A stretch of DNA of 64,000 nt from Bordetella genomosp. 9 (GCF_002119725.1 NZ_CP021109.1:1674001-1738000); one strand, 5' to 3'; counted from the stretch's first letter, positions 23,661 to 33,109 are shown. Numbers and translations are program-made. Notes: generated from the sequence alone by a model not told the origin.

Positions 23661-24635
23661 TTACGCCGGATCAGACGTCCACGCGAAGCCCATGGTCCGG
23701 CCTTCGTAGTACAAGCCGCCGTCCTGCACGATGAGGAAGTCGGCTCGCGCATCACCCTCGTTATGGTGCGAGTGCGCCACGCCGGCTGGCGTGACGAGGG
23801 TAGCGCCTTCCTCCCACGCGCAGCGCACACCCCCCAACATCGAGTGGCAGGAAGTTCCGGACAGAACCAAGGTCAATGCCGCGGAGTTGTGGCGATGCGC
23901 GGCTTGTGAGCCGCCTGGCGCCAGCGTGTTGAGGGATAGCGTCAATGCCGGCATGATGTTGCGCTTTTCCTCCAGCGCCTCGCAGGAGAAGACCACGGCC
24001 CGCCCGGAAGTATCCGCATCAGGTGTCGCCGCCTGCACGCTATCCATGTGCGCGGCAATGTCTGCGCGTGTGAAATGAACCGCCTGACCGATTCCTGCCC
24101 TGGGCGCAAGCTCAAGCGCGGCAAGTAGCGGCTCGTCAGTCACGACCCAGAGAAGGACGTCGTGGTCCGCATCCGCCGTGAGCTCGGTTCTGCGGCATGG
24201 CAAGAGAAACACGTCGCCGGAGCCGAATGCCAGCCGTTCGTCGCTACCCGTGTCAACGCCTGCTCCCGTCGACACGGTTCCGCGGCCAGCCATGACGTAC
24301 CAGATGGACGACGAAGCGCGCTCGGCAAATGGCGCCACGATGGACTCGCCTGCCTGGATTCGGGCATAACGCGCCAGCATGAACGGCGTCGTGGCGGGAT
24401 AAGCGCAGCCCAGTTGATCGGACTGATCGCAGGCGTAGAAACCGGAGGCCGCATAGGGCACCGCCGCCATGCGGGGCGGCTCTGTGAAAACACGGGCCGT
24501 CACCTCTGGCAGGGCGATATTGAACGCGTTTGCCGAGTTGAAATATCGGGCGCGAGCCTGTGCCGCGGTGGCCGGCGAACGCGCGCGACCCACTGGCAAG
24601 GCCGCCATCCGCAGGCCGCTATTTCCAGAAGACAT
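23661..24635 (-). CDS. bicupin protein, gentisate-dioxygenase-like
   Basis: A 324-residue double cupin, last gene of the 11-gene operon. The C-terminal barrel keeps candidate metal ligands: H247 and H249 (AAHRHNSAALTLVL) and the H288/H290/H291 cluster (AHSHHNEG). The N-terminal barrel (about 85-170) has no histidine pair at the corresponding strand. Gentisate 1,2-dioxygenases, the closest family I recognise, normally use the N-terminal barrel, so this is probably a different iron dioxygenase or a non-catalytic binding cupin. The ATG is preceded by GAGAGG and overlaps the end of the upstream permease gene by 17 nt, tying it to the transporter operon. Confidence 0.75.
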   Translation of the reverse strand: MSSGNSGLRMAALPVGRARSPATAAQARARYFNSANAFNIALPEVTARVFTEPPRMAAVPYAASGFYACDQSDQLGCAYPATTPFMLARYARIQAGESIVAPFAERASSSIWYVMAGRGTVSTGAGVDTGSDERLAFGSGDVFLLPCRRTELTADADHDVLLWVVTDEPLLAALELAPRAGIGQAVHFTRADIAAHMDSVQAATPDADTSGRAVVFSCEALEEKRNIMPALTLSLNTLAPGGSQAAHRHNSAALTLVLSGTSCHSMLGGVRCAWEEGATLVTPAGVAHSHHNEGDARADFLIVQDGGLYYEGRTMGFAWTSDPA

Positions 24636-25377
24636 AGCGCCTCTCGAGCAGGTTTACGATGCCGAACAACAGCAGGCTGGCTCCCGACGCCACAAATATG
24701 GCCGACCATACCTGTACAAAGTCGATCTGCAGGACGGCCTGGAAAATCGTCCAGCCAAGGCCGCCCGTGGCGCCCAGCATTTCGGTCACGATAGCGACGA
24801 TCATTGCACGCACCGTAGATACTCGCATGCCGGCGGCGGTCAACGGGATGGCGGCCGGCAGCCGCAACCGCCACAGGATGGCCGCACGGTCGGCGCCGAA
24901 GCTGCGCATCAGGTCGACGACGCGGGGGTCCACGCGGTCCAAACCGGCCAGCGCGTGCAGGAACACCGTGAAGCCCACCGCCAGGGCCACCATTACGATT
25001 TTCGATTCCGGCCCCACGCCGAACCATAGAAGAATGAGCGGCGCATAGGCGACGACCGGCACGGAGTTCAACGCGGTTGCCAGCGGCAGCAGCACCTGCC
25101 GGGCGCGGGGCAGCATGGTCAGGACGACGGCGAACACGATACCCGCGCACGCACCAAGGAGGAAGCCGCATACCGCTTCCATGATGGTCAGGCGAGCGGC
25201 CTTCAACAGCGCCTCGTGCTGCGTGGCAATCGCCGCAAGGATCTGGGTCACGCTCGGCAGTACGTAGGGCGGCAGATCGAAAGCGCGGGTGCAGGCTTCC
25301 CAGAGCACGGCGACCCCGATCATGCCAAACGTGGCGCGTTTCGCGCTGCGCGAAAGATGCGGCAACCGGTACTTCAC
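24619..25377 (-). CDS. ABC transporter permease (BPD type)
   Basis: A 252-residue inner-membrane permease with about six transmembrane segments. The cytoplasmic EAA loop, MRSFGADRAAILWRLRLP, couples to the ATPase. It belongs to the SsuC/TauC/ThiX-like group serving nitrate, sulfonate or pyrimidine-type substrates. It starts at a GTG whose last bases overlap the TGA of the upstream permease (GTGA), so the two permeases are co-translated and probably form a heterodimer. Longer in-frame extensions run across the other permease gene and were rejected. Confidence 0.88.
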   Translation of the reverse strand: MKYRLPHLSRSAKRATFGMIGVAVLWEACTRAFDLPPYVLPSVTQILAAIATQHEALLKAARLTIMEAVCGFLLGACAGIVFAVVLTMLPRARQVLLPLATALNSVPVVAYAPLILLWFGVGPESKIVMVALAVGFTVFLHALAGLDRVDPRVVDLMRSFGADRAAILWRLRLPAAIPLTAAGMRVSTVRAMIVAIVTEMLGATGGLGWTIFQAVLQIDFVQVWSAIFVASGASLLLFGIVNLLERRYVFWK

Positions 25378-26150
25378 AGTTCGCTCCTCCAGAACACGGC
25401 CTTGCGCTCGGCCCATGCAACAAGCGCGTAGAACGACGTCCCGAGCAAGCCCGCCATGAGAATGGCGGCCCACAGTGCGATGAACTGTTCGTTGTACATT
25501 GCCTGCAGCAGAAGGACCCCGAGCCCGACCGTGTCGCCAAACCATTCGCCAGCGATCGCGCCCAGCAGGCTCAGCGTGCATGCCAGCCGCAGCGCAACGA
25601 AAATCTGCGGAAGCGCCGCCGGAAGCTGCAGCCTGAGCAAAAGCTGCATGGGACTGGCCCCGAAGCTGCGCAGCAAATCCAACTGCTTTCGGTCTATCGC
25701 TTCCAGTCCATTCAGGGTGTTCACCGTCACTGGGAAAAAGGTCAGGTAGAACGCAATTACGGCCTTCGCGAGAATCGTGTTGCCGAACCAGAGCACTACC
25801 ACCGCCCCGAACGCAATCACGGGTATCGTCTGTGAAACGATGAACAGCGGAAATATCAGTTCGCGCAGCGCGCGCCAGCGGTGGAATAGAACGCCATTGA
25901 GCACCCCTACCGCTGCGCCGGCTGTGTATCCCAGGAGCGTTTCGGATAGTGTCCGGACAAAGCCGGACGCGTAGGCGCCGGGCACCGCCGCGATCGCTTG
26001 CAGAATGACGGAGAGCCGAGGCAGGTAGTAGGGGCGGATGCCGGCAACAGCGACCCCCGTCTCCCAGATGACGGCAATCAGCAGGATGGCCGCGAGCGTT
26101 CGCAGGAGGGCGTGGGCGCTTGCCGCGAAGCCTGGCGCGCCAGCGTTCAT
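25374..26150 (-). CDS. ABC transporter permease (BPD type)
   Basis: A 258-residue permease of the same family as its downstream neighbour, with an EAA loop LRSFGASPMQLLLRLQLP and about six hydrophobic segments. Its ATG overlaps the stop of the substrate-binding protein gene as ATGA. The two permeases differ clearly in sequence, consistent with two distinct subunits rather than a recent duplication. Confidence 0.88.
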   Translation of the reverse strand: MNAGAPGFAASAHALLRTLAAILLIAVIWETGVAVAGIRPYYLPRLSVILQAIAAVPGAYASGFVRTLSETLLGYTAGAAVGVLNGVLFHRWRALRELIFPLFIVSQTIPVIAFGAVVVLWFGNTILAKAVIAFYLTFFPVTVNTLNGLEAIDRKQLDLLRSFGASPMQLLLRLQLPAALPQIFVALRLACTLSLLGAIAGEWFGDTVGLGVLLLQAMYNEQFIALWAAILMAGLLGTSFYALVAWAERKAVFWRSEL

Positions 26151-27166
26151 GGCAGTCGCTCCGCGACGGGAATCGCCTGGAGGAAGCGGGCGTCGAACGC
26201 CTTCTCGACGTCCATGGGTTTGGCAATGACCTTGTTGGCGAGCAGGAACTGCTCCGCGGCCTTCATCGCGGCCGGATCGATCCAGAACAGGCCTTCCGTT
26301 TTCGCATTCCCCGCCGTCATCAGACGATATGCTTCGGTCAGCATGAATTCCTGGTGAGCGCGGTCCAGTGTGGGCGAGGCTTTCATCACAATGTCCACCG
26401 CTTCCTTCGGATGCAGCATTGCATCGCGCCAGCCACGTATCGATGCCTTCAGGAAAGCAGTGACGAGTTCCGGTTTCTCCTGCGCCGTCCGAGTGGATAC
26501 GATCAGCGTGTCGCGCGGGAAGGTGATGCCGTAGTCTTCGGCCTTGAATAGCCGCAGATTGTCCTCGCCGACGCGTTGCCGGATCGTATAGAGCTCGTTG
26601 TACCAGGTAGCGGTGACGACATCGACGTCGCCGTTGACAAAGGGCGTCACGCTAACCTGCTGAGGTTGGATATCGACTTTGGCCCGATCGATCCCCTGGT
26701 TCGCCAGCATGCCGAAAAGTACATAGTTCGCGCCGGTGAACCACGCTGTAACCTTCTTTCCTTCGAAGTCTTTCAGCGTCTTGATTTTGCTATCCCGGCG
26801 AGCCACGAAAACGAACGGCGTAATCTGGTGCGCTACTCCGATGGAAACGATGGGCATGCCCTTGTCGATTGCCGCCATGACGCTGTCCGTCCCCCCCGAA
26901 AGCCCGAAGGTGTCCGCGCCGCTGGCCACCAGGTTTTCCGTAAGCAGGTTGGGACCGCCGGGATTGATGGTCAGGTCGATGCCCTCCTGCTTGTAGTAGC
27001 CTTTCGCCAGGGCATAGTAGAAGCCGGCGAATTGGGCTTGCGGCAACCACTTCAAGCGCAGCGATGCCTTGACTGGTTCATCCGCTGCCCGCGCAGCGGG
27101 CGCAAGCGCGACGACGGCAAGCGCTGCTCCCCATGCCAGCGTGACGAGCATTTTCCTGATGTTCAT
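26147..27166 (-). CDS. NMT1/THI5-like ABC transporter substrate-binding protein
   Basis: A 339-residue periplasmic binding protein with a Sec signal peptide (positive MNIRK start, hydrophobic core, cleavage near ARAAD at 26-29). The mature start VKASLRLKWLPQAQFAGFYY is typical of the NMT1/THI5-like group, whose members bind pyrimidines such as thiamine precursors, riboflavin-like molecules or sulfonates. The ligand cannot be assigned, but the surrounding degradative genes suggest a carbon or nitrogen source rather than a vitamin. AAGGGG lies upstream of the ATG. It is coupled to the first permease by ATGA. Confidence 0.88.
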   Translation of the reverse strand: MNIRKMLVTLAWGAALAVVALAPAARAADEPVKASLRLKWLPQAQFAGFYYALAKGYYKQEGIDLTINPGGPNLLTENLVASGADTFGLSGGTDSVMAAIDKGMPIVSIGVAHQITPFVFVARRDSKIKTLKDFEGKKVTAWFTGANYVLFGMLANQGIDRAKVDIQPQQVSVTPFVNGDVDVVTATWYNELYTIRQRVGEDNLRLFKAEDYGITFPRDTLIVSTRTAQEKPELVTAFLKASIRGWRDAMLHPKEAVDIVMKASPTLDRAHQEFMLTEAYRLMTAGNAKTEGLFWIDPAAMKAAEQFLLANKVIAKPMDVEKAFDARFLQAIPVAERLP

Positions 27167-27184
27167 CGTGGAATCCCCTTGTCT

Positions 27185-28027
27185 TCAGAATGGCCGCGTG
27201 CCCGCGACGGTGGTTCGGTGCATGATGCGCCGGTATTTGGTGTCCTCGTACGGCGTGGCGCAATGCATGGTGCAGCGGTTGTCCCAAATGATCAGGTCTC
27301 CCTGGCGCCACTTGTGCCGATACACGAACTCTTCGGATATGGCATGCCGGTTCAGCTTGTCCAGAAGCGCATTGCCTTCTTCCGGTGGCAGCCCATTGAC
27401 CGACTTGATGATGTCCTGACCGACATACAGGGACAGACGTCCCGTCACGGGATGCGTGCGTACGAGCGGATGAACCACATCAGGCGTGCGCGCCTTCTGT
27501 TCGTCGCTCAAGGGTTCGCGGTCCGCGAAGGCTTTGCCGTAGTAGCCAGCATACGAATGCGTGGCGCTCAAATGACGGATGCTGGCCTGCACTTCGGGTG
27601 GCAGGGCCTCGTAGGCCAGATGCATGCTGGCGAAAAGCGTGTCGGCGCCGACAGGAGGCACCTCCACGGCGTACAGCAGCGATCCCATGCTCGGTTCAGC
27701 GACATAGGAAAGGTCGGAATGCCAGTTCCATCCTTCCTTGTGATTGCCGATGGGTTTGCCGTCCTCCGTCACGTTGGACAACACGTAGATTTCCGGCAAA
27801 CCGGTAGTCAGGAATTGCTTGAGGACATGTGTCATCAGGTCGCCGAACCGGCGGCTGATGCCGACGTGACGCGCATTGCTCAGGGTCTGGCCGCGGACCA
27901 GAATAAGCGAGTGGCGGTCCAGTTCCTTGACGAGCTGATCCACCGCAGCGTCGCTGGCAGGGTCGGATAAATCCAGGCCCACGACTTCGATACCGAAACC
28001 GGGGTGCAGGGGCCGTGTGTGCAGCAT
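27185..28027 (-). CDS. TauD/TfdA-family Fe(II)/2-oxoglutarate dioxygenase
   Basis: The 280-residue protein has the facial triad of the family: H103 and D105 (NWHSDLSY) and distal H255 (NRCTMHCATP). Candidate 2-oxoglutarate-binding arginines follow in YRRIMHR (266-271). Relatives hydroxylate taurine, 2,4-D, alkyl sulfates or small acids next to a leaving group, using O2 and 2-oxoglutarate. AGAGGA precedes the ATG. It lies between the class II aldolase and binding-protein genes, so it probably performs an oxidative step on the imported compound. The substrate cannot be read from the sequence. Confidence 0.88.
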   Translation of the reverse strand: MLHTRPLHPGFGIEVVGLDLSDPASDAAVDQLVKELDRHSLILVRGQTLSNARHVGISRRFGDLMTHVLKQFLTTGLPEIYVLSNVTEDGKPIGNHKEGWNWHSDLSYVAEPSMGSLLYAVEVPPVGADTLFASMHLAYEALPPEVQASIRHLSATHSYAGYYGKAFADREPLSDEQKARTPDVVHPLVRTHPVTGRLSLYVGQDIIKSVNGLPPEEGNALLDKLNRHAISEEFVYRHKWRQGDLIIWDNRCTMHCATPYEDTKYRRIMHRTTVAGTRPF

Positions 28028-28082
28028 GATGGTTCCTCTAGGGTGGCGATCCGTATCCCGTGGCGGGATGGGTCTGGGTGGC

Positions 28083-28895
28083 TTATCGCTTGTAGGAGGT
28101 GTCAGCGCGGTCGAGCTGTCTCAGCAGCGCCGGCCATTCGCGCTCGCCGGGGATGAGGATGTCGCCCTGGTTCTCCCAGAACTGCCGGGCCGCTTTCTCG
28201 CATGTTTCCGGTTCGGGAAGCATCATTGGTCCTGCGCCTCCCGCGACGGCGGCCTGCATGGCAAGCTGAATGCGCGCCGCTCGTTCGAAGTAGTACAGCA
28301 GCATGAACGCTTCACCTGGCGTGCGGCCTACCGTCAAGAGTCCGTGATTGCGCATCAGCATGACGGGATTTGCACCGAGGTCAGCCACGAGCCGTTGCCG
28401 CTCGTCCATATCGATAGCCACGCCCTCATAGTCGTGGAACCCCTGGCGCCGGTAGAACCGCATGGCGAACTGAGACAAGGGCAGCAGGCCATCGCGTTGC
28501 GCGGAAACGGCCACGCTGGCGTCGGAGTGGGTATGCAGTACGCATGCAGCATCGTGCCGAGCCTGGTGGATGGCGCCGTGGATCACGAACGCGGCCACAT
28601 TCACCTCGTGCGGCGTATCGCTCAGTTTTCGCCCTTCGATATCGATCAGCACCAGGCTGGAAGCGGTGATCTCTTCGAACTGGAGCCCGTAGGGGTTGAT
28701 CAGGAACCGGTCCGCGGCGCCCGGCAGGCGCAGGCTGATGTGGTTGTAGATCAGATCGTCGAGCTTCAAGGCCGCAACCAATCTGTAGCACGCGGCAAGA
28801 GACACTCTGGCATCCCATTCCACGTCCGAAATACCGTGCGGGCGCCGCACGTCATCCGTTGCGTCATGGCGTGTTGCGCCGTGGATTGCGATCAT
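28083..28895 (-). CDS. class II aldolase/adducin family protein
   Basis: A 270-residue member of the fuculose-aldolase/adducin-head family. Likely zinc ligands are H121 and H123 (VLHTHSDAS) and H184 (MRNHGLLT). The family includes aldolases, epimerases and decarboxylases, among them the pyridine-dicarboxylate decarboxylase of vitamin B6 breakdown, so either C-C cleavage or decarboxylation is possible. The ATG overlaps the stop of the upstream ATPase gene as ATGA. Upstream in-frame codons lie antisense inside the ATPase gene and were not used. Confidence 0.85.
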   Translation of the reverse strand: MIAIHGATRHDATDDVRRPHGISDVEWDARVSLAACYRLVAALKLDDLIYNHISLRLPGAADRFLINPYGLQFEEITASSLVLIDIEGRKLSDTPHEVNVAAFVIHGAIHQARHDAACVLHTHSDASVAVSAQRDGLLPLSQFAMRFYRRQGFHDYEGVAIDMDERQRLVADLGANPVMLMRNHGLLTVGRTPGEAFMLLYYFERAARIQLAMQAAVAGGAGPMMLPEPETCEKAARQFWENQGDILIPGEREWPALLRQLDRADTSYKR

Positions 28896-29749
28896 GGCCG
28901 CTTCTCCTGCAGGTCCGGCGTCGTGAACGACTTCATGCTTTCTTCCTCGATAGCGGACAGCAGCGTCCGCTTCATGGCGATGAACTCCGGCGATGTGACG
29001 ATGTCCGGCAGGCGCGGTCTTGGCAAGGCGACCTTTTGCTCCAGCTTGACGCGGCCGGGCCGCGAGGTCATGACGAGGACCCGATCGCCCAGGAACAGCG
29101 CCTCGTCTACATCGTGCGTAATGAACAGGATGGTGCGCCGGTGTTTTTGCCACACGTCCAGCAGCCAGCGCTGCATCATCGTTCGCGTCAGCGCGTCCAG
29201 TGCGCCGAACGGCTCGTCGAGCAGCATCAGGTCGCGCTTGAACATGAACGTGCGCATCAGCGCCACCCGCTGCCGCATGCCGCCGGACAGCTGCTGCGGA
29301 TACTGCTTCTCGAAGCCGGCCAGACCGAACTCCGGCAACATCTCCATCGCGGCGCGACGCGCGTCCGCGCGGCGTACGCCCTCGAGCTCGACCGCCAGGA
29401 TTGCGTTGTCGATGACGGTGCGCCAGGGCAGGAGCAAGTCCCGTTGCGGCATGAAGGACACTTTTCCGAGCAGGTCGCGCGCGGGGCAGGGCTTGCCGAG
29501 GAACTGGATGCGTCCGCCGGCATCCGGCTCTTCCAGGCCAGCGACGATATTGAACAGCGTGCTTTTGCCGCAGCCGCTGGGACCTACCACCGTGACGAAT
29601 TCGCCTGGCGCGATGTTGACCTGCAGTTCACTCAGCGCTCGCACCGATCCGAACGTCTTTGAAATGTTCGCCAGCGTCAGCAAGGGCTGGGTGGCCGACG
29701 CGCGGTCGCCGGGAGACGCGTACGCCAAGGGGGCGGTCTGCGCGTGCAT
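28892..29749 (-). CDS. ABC transporter ATP-binding protein (nitrate/sulfonate/pyrimidine type)
   Basis: A 285-residue ATPase with Walker A GPSGCGKST at 56-64, signature LSGGM at 154-158 and Walker B ending MLLDEP with D178-E179. The class (SsuB/TauB/ThiZ-like) matches the two permeases and the NMT1-type binding protein of the same operon. The chosen ATG has a strong AGAGGAG 8 nt upstream. A GTG at 29812 overlapping the M20 gene stop as GTGA would add 21 residues and cannot be excluded. The ATPase gene is separated from its permeases by the aldolase and dioxygenase genes, so uptake and catabolism are interleaved. Confidence 0.9.
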   Translation of the reverse strand: MHAQTAPLAYASPGDRASATQPLLTLANISKTFGSVRALSELQVNIAPGEFVTVVGPSGCGKSTLFNIVAGLEEPDAGGRIQFLGKPCPARDLLGKVSFMPQRDLLLPWRTVIDNAILAVELEGVRRADARRAAMEMLPEFGLAGFEKQYPQQLSGGMRQRVALMRTFMFKRDLMLLDEPFGALDALTRTMMQRWLLDVWQKHRRTILFITHDVDEALFLGDRVLVMTSRPGRVKLEQKVALPRPRLPDIVTSPEFIAMKRTLLSAIEEESMKSFTTPDLQEKRP

Positions 29750-29808
29750 GGGCAATACTCCTCTGGACAAGGGAACAAGCTGCCGTATGGGCGATTGGGC
29801 GGCCGCGC

Positions 29809-31071
29809 TCACGGCGCCGCCCCGGTCGCCAGTCCGGCCAGGACTTCGGCCAGCACCCGCGTGCCGGCATGCAAATCGCCGGGCTGGGCGTATTCCTCTT
29901 CGTTATGTGTGACGCCGCCCCGGCAGGGGACGAAGATCATTGCCGAGGGACACACGGTGTGCAGATAGCGTGCGTCGTGGCCCGCCGCCGATATCAGGTC
30001 GCGGTGCGGCAGCGACAGCGTATCGGCGGCGCGGCGTACGCGGCGGCGCATGTCCTCGGGGAAGGTCAGCGAATCCGCCTCTGACAAGCGTTCCACCTGC
30101 ACGTCGCACGGGCCCGCGTGAGCCTTGCACGTGATCTCCACCATGGCAGACAGCCGGCGCAGTTCCGCGGTGTCCGGATGACGGAGGTCCACCGAGAAGA
30201 CAACCTTGCTGGCCACGACGGACGGCGCGCTCGGGGTGACGTCGAAACGCCCGACGGTGAACTTGACCATGTCGCGCGCGTCGTGAAGCGCGGAAGCCAG
30301 GGCCTGGACCATCGCCGTGGCCGCCAGCAGGGCGTCCTTGCGCTCTGCGCGCGCCGAGGTGCCGGCGTGCGCGGCCTCGCCCTGCACGCAGACACGGAAA
30401 GTGTGTTTGCCCTGTATCCCGGTGACCACCCCAATGGGTATACCCTCGCGTTCAAGCACCGGGCCTTGCTCGATATGCGCTTCGACATACGCGTGCACAG
30501 GGCCGCCCAGGCACCGGAGGGGGATCGCATCGAGCAGGGCGGCTTGCGCGTCCAGCGCTTCGCGCACCGACACGCCGGCGGCATCGCGTACCGCAAGGGC
30601 GGCCTCCAGCGTCCGCTGGCCCGCGAATACCGCCGATCCCATCATCCCGGGCGCGAAACGCGATCCTTCCTCATTCATCCACGCCACGACGTCGATTCCG
30701 CGCTGCGGCCTGACGCCGGCTTCCTGCAAGGCTTGCACCGCTTCAAGGGCCGCCACGACGCCGTACGCGCCATCGTATCGGCCGCCCGTAGGCTGGCTGT
30801 CCAGATGCGAGCCGCTCAACAGCGGCGCCAGCGCGGGTTCCGCTCCCGGCCAGCGCAAAAAGAAATTGCCCGCCGCGTCGCGGGTGGCATGCAAACCGAG
30901 CTTTTCCCCCCACGCCGCCATCAAGCGCTGCGCGCGCGCATCTTCGGCGGACAAGGCCGGCCGGTTGACCCCGCCTGCCGCGGTGGCGCCGATCTGCGCC
31001 AGTGCGTCCAGGCGGGCCATCAGCCGTTCGGGGTCGACGAAATCGGAAGGGCGTGGCGTCATGGGCGGCAT
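29809..31071 (-). CDS. M20-family Zn-dependent amidohydrolase (N-carbamoyl amino acid hydrolase / allantoate amidohydrolase type)
   Basis: A 420-residue M20 peptidase-family enzyme. Metal-site motifs are SGSHLDSQPTGGRYDG (H and D near 87-89) and NEEGSRF with the catalytic glutamate pair near 133. The subgroup hydrolyses N-carbamoyl, ureido or formamido bonds, as in hydantoin, allantoate or pyrimidine breakdown, releasing ammonia. This points to a nitrogen-bearing substrate for the operon. It lies one base after the alpha/beta hydrolase gene. The exact substrate is unknown. Confidence 0.85.
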   Translation of the reverse strand: MPPMTPRPSDFVDPERLMARLDALAQIGATAAGGVNRPALSAEDARAQRLMAAWGEKLGLHATRDAAGNFFLRWPGAEPALAPLLSGSHLDSQPTGGRYDGAYGVVAALEAVQALQEAGVRPQRGIDVVAWMNEEGSRFAPGMMGSAVFAGQRTLEAALAVRDAAGVSVREALDAQAALLDAIPLRCLGGPVHAYVEAHIEQGPVLEREGIPIGVVTGIQGKHTFRVCVQGEAAHAGTSARAERKDALLAATAMVQALASALHDARDMVKFTVGRFDVTPSAPSVVASKVVFSVDLRHPDTAELRRLSAMVEITCKAHAGPCDVQVERLSEADSLTFPEDMRRRVRRAADTLSLPHRDLISAAGHDARYLHTVCPSAMIFVPCRGGVTHNEEEYAQPGDLHAGTRVLAEVLAGLATGAAP

Positions 31072-31072
31072 G

Positions 31073-31954
31073 TCAGGCGGTTTTCATGATTTCGCTGGCA
31101 ACCGAGCGGGGGTCGCGAGGCTGCCATCTGCCTTGTTCAACCGTCGCAAGGAAATCCGATACGAACTGATTGAACAGTGCCGGCTCTTCCAGGTTCAGCG
31201 TGTGGCCGGCCTTGGGCAGCACCGCCAGTCCGCTCGCAGGTATGGTCCGCTTCATGAAGATGCCCGGTTGCAGACAGTGATCGTCTTCGTCACCCACCAC
31301 GATCAGCGTTGGCACCGGCATCTGGCGCAGCTCGTGTTCCAGGTCGTAAATGGACGGACGGCGCGCCTGCACGCCCCGCATCGTCAGGGCGGAGCCCTTG
31401 GCGTCATGTTCGCCCAGTTGCGTCGCGAATTCCTGCCAGCCGCGCGGGTCTTTCAACTGGAAGATGATGCGCGAAGCTGCCCGGGAGTAGGTCCTGGCAA
31501 ATACCGCGGCACCTTGCGACTCGAACTTGTCCGCTACCTCGCGGGATACCGTACGGAAGTATTCTTCGTACTGCTTTTCCGCCCCGTAGCCGGCCCCCGC
31601 AACGACGAGCGACAACGCACGTGGCGCGTTACGCAGGCCGAAATGCAGGGCCGCGAAGCCGCCCATGGACAAGCCGACGACATGTGCGCGTTCGATACGC
31701 AGTGCATCGAGCACATCGGCCATGTCATCCACGGCGATGTCCTGCGAATAGCGGTCCAGCGACTCCGGCACGTCCGAAGGCGCATAGCCGCGGGCGCTGT
31801 AAGTGATGCAGCGGTAGCGGCGGGCGAAGTAACGCATCTGCGGTTCCCAACTGCGCCAATCTCCGCCGAATTCGTGGACGAACAGGATGGGCGTGCCCGA
31901 TCCTGCTTCTTCATAGTGCAGCCGGATGCCATCGCGGGTTGTGATCGTGGGCAT
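31073..31954 (-). CDS. alpha/beta hydrolase
   Basis: A 293-residue alpha/beta fold hydrolase. The nucleophile elbow is GLSMGG with S96, the oxyanion-hole segment is LFVHEFGGDW (near 25-34) and the probable catalytic histidine lies in KAGHTLNLEEP near residue 260. No signal peptide, so cytoplasmic. Similar enzymes cleave esters, lactones, C-C bonds of meta-cleavage products, or N-acyl enamides such as N-formylmaleamate. It sits between the aminotransferase and M20 genes, separated from them by 10 and 1 nt. A ring-fission-product or amide hydrolase role is inference from context. Confidence 0.85.
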   Translation of the reverse strand: MPTITTRDGIRLHYEEAGSGTPILFVHEFGGDWRSWEPQMRYFARRYRCITYSARGYAPSDVPESLDRYSQDIAVDDMADVLDALRIERAHVVGLSMGGFAALHFGLRNAPRALSLVVAGAGYGAEKQYEEYFRTVSREVADKFESQGAAVFARTYSRAASRIIFQLKDPRGWQEFATQLGEHDAKGSALTMRGVQARRPSIYDLEHELRQMPVPTLIVVGDEDDHCLQPGIFMKRTIPASGLAVLPKAGHTLNLEEPALFNQFVSDFLATVEQGRWQPRDPRSVASEIMKTA

Positions 31955-31964
31955 GTGAAGGGTC

Positions 31965-33098
31965 CTAGTAAAGCGCGCTGGCGTGCGGTTCTCGCCGGGC
32001 CTGATCGACCATCTTGGGAAGCAGCTCGCAGAACCGGTCCGCCCAGGATTCGGGCACGGTCAGGCTGATCTTCACGAAGCGGTCACCAAATCGTTTGGTG
32101 TGGTAGGTGCCCTGGCGGATCATGATTCCGTGTTTCTGGTAGGCGGCCACCAGCGCTTCGGGCTTCACGCCGGCATCCACGGTTTCCACGATGACAAGGT
32201 TGGCCTGTGAGGGATGGACAGGCAGGCGCAACCCCGGCACCCTTGCGGCGGCTTCGGCCACCGATGCCTGGTTGCGCCTTTGCCGGCGTCGCACATCGGG
32301 GAACCAGTCGGCCTTGGTTTGCAAGCCGGCAATGGCGGCCCGTTGCGAAAGCACGTTGCTGCCAAGATTGTTCGGCGGCGCCGTTGCCAGCCGCTCGATG
32401 ATGTCCGGGTTGGCGATGACAGCGCCAAGCCGCATGCCAGCCAGTCCCAACCATTTCGAGAAGCTGTACGTCATGATGGTTTTTTCGGGATAGAAGCGAT
32501 AGGCCGGCGTGAAGGCGTCGGCGAAGTGAAAATACGTCGCGTCGTGAATCAGAAAGGCGTCAACGGACCTGGCGATCGCGGCGATTTCACGGATCTCATC
32601 CTCGGTGTGGCAGGTGCCGAGCGGATTGTTGGGATCAACCAGGTAGATCGCCGTGGTGTCCGGTCCGACGGCCGCCCGCAGCTGTGCCGGCGTCAGCTTG
32701 TATTGCTGCTCAGCGTTGTAGATTGGCAGCTCCACTACGCGCGCGCCTGCCTGCCGGGCGAAATGCATGGGCCACGCCCAGCTGGGGTCCGTCGTGACGA
32801 AATCCCTGCCCGTCTGGCATACGTGGCGGCATACGCTGTACAGCGCCTGCACCGCCCCGTCCGTGACAAAGGCGCAGGCATCCGGCACGCCGGCGTCTTC
32901 CACGATCAGGCGGCGCAGCGCCTCGAACCCAGCGGGCGGCGCGTAGGCGTGATAGTCGCCGCGCGCGACCGCGTCCATGATTGCCTGGACGACGGCCGGA
33001 TGCGGGTCGAAGTGATTGGTGTTCTGTCCCAGCCACATCAAACCCGGCGTATTGCACAGGCGGTCGAAATAGGCATTGCGTTCTTCAAAGCCCCGCAT
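31965..33098 (-). CDS. PLP-dependent aminotransferase, class I/II
   Basis: A 377-residue fold-type I aminotransferase. The PLP lysine lies in TYSFSKWLGLAGMR and the substrate-cofactor motif is DPNNPLGTCH. The N-terminal GLMWLGQNTNHFDPHP is typical of the AspC/HisC-like superfamily. It would remove or transfer an amino group in the pathway encoded by its neighbours; biosynthesis of histidinol phosphate or aromatic amino acids is less likely in this setting. It lies 11 nt after the SDR gene and 10 nt before the hydrolase, in one transcript. Confidence 0.85.
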   Translation of the reverse strand: MRGFEERNAYFDRLCNTPGLMWLGQNTNHFDPHPAVVQAIMDAVARGDYHAYAPPAGFEALRRLIVEDAGVPDACAFVTDGAVQALYSVCRHVCQTGRDFVTTDPSWAWPMHFARQAGARVVELPIYNAEQQYKLTPAQLRAAVGPDTTAIYLVDPNNPLGTCHTEDEIREIAAIARSVDAFLIHDATYFHFADAFTPAYRFYPEKTIMTYSFSKWLGLAGMRLGAVIANPDIIERLATAPPNNLGSNVLSQRAAIAGLQTKADWFPDVRRRQRRNQASVAEAAARVPGLRLPVHPSQANLVIVETVDAGVKPEALVAAYQKHGIMIRQGTYHTKRFGDRFVKISLTVPESWADRFCELLPKMVDQARREPHASALY

Positions 33099-33109
33099 GG
33101 CGTACCCCG

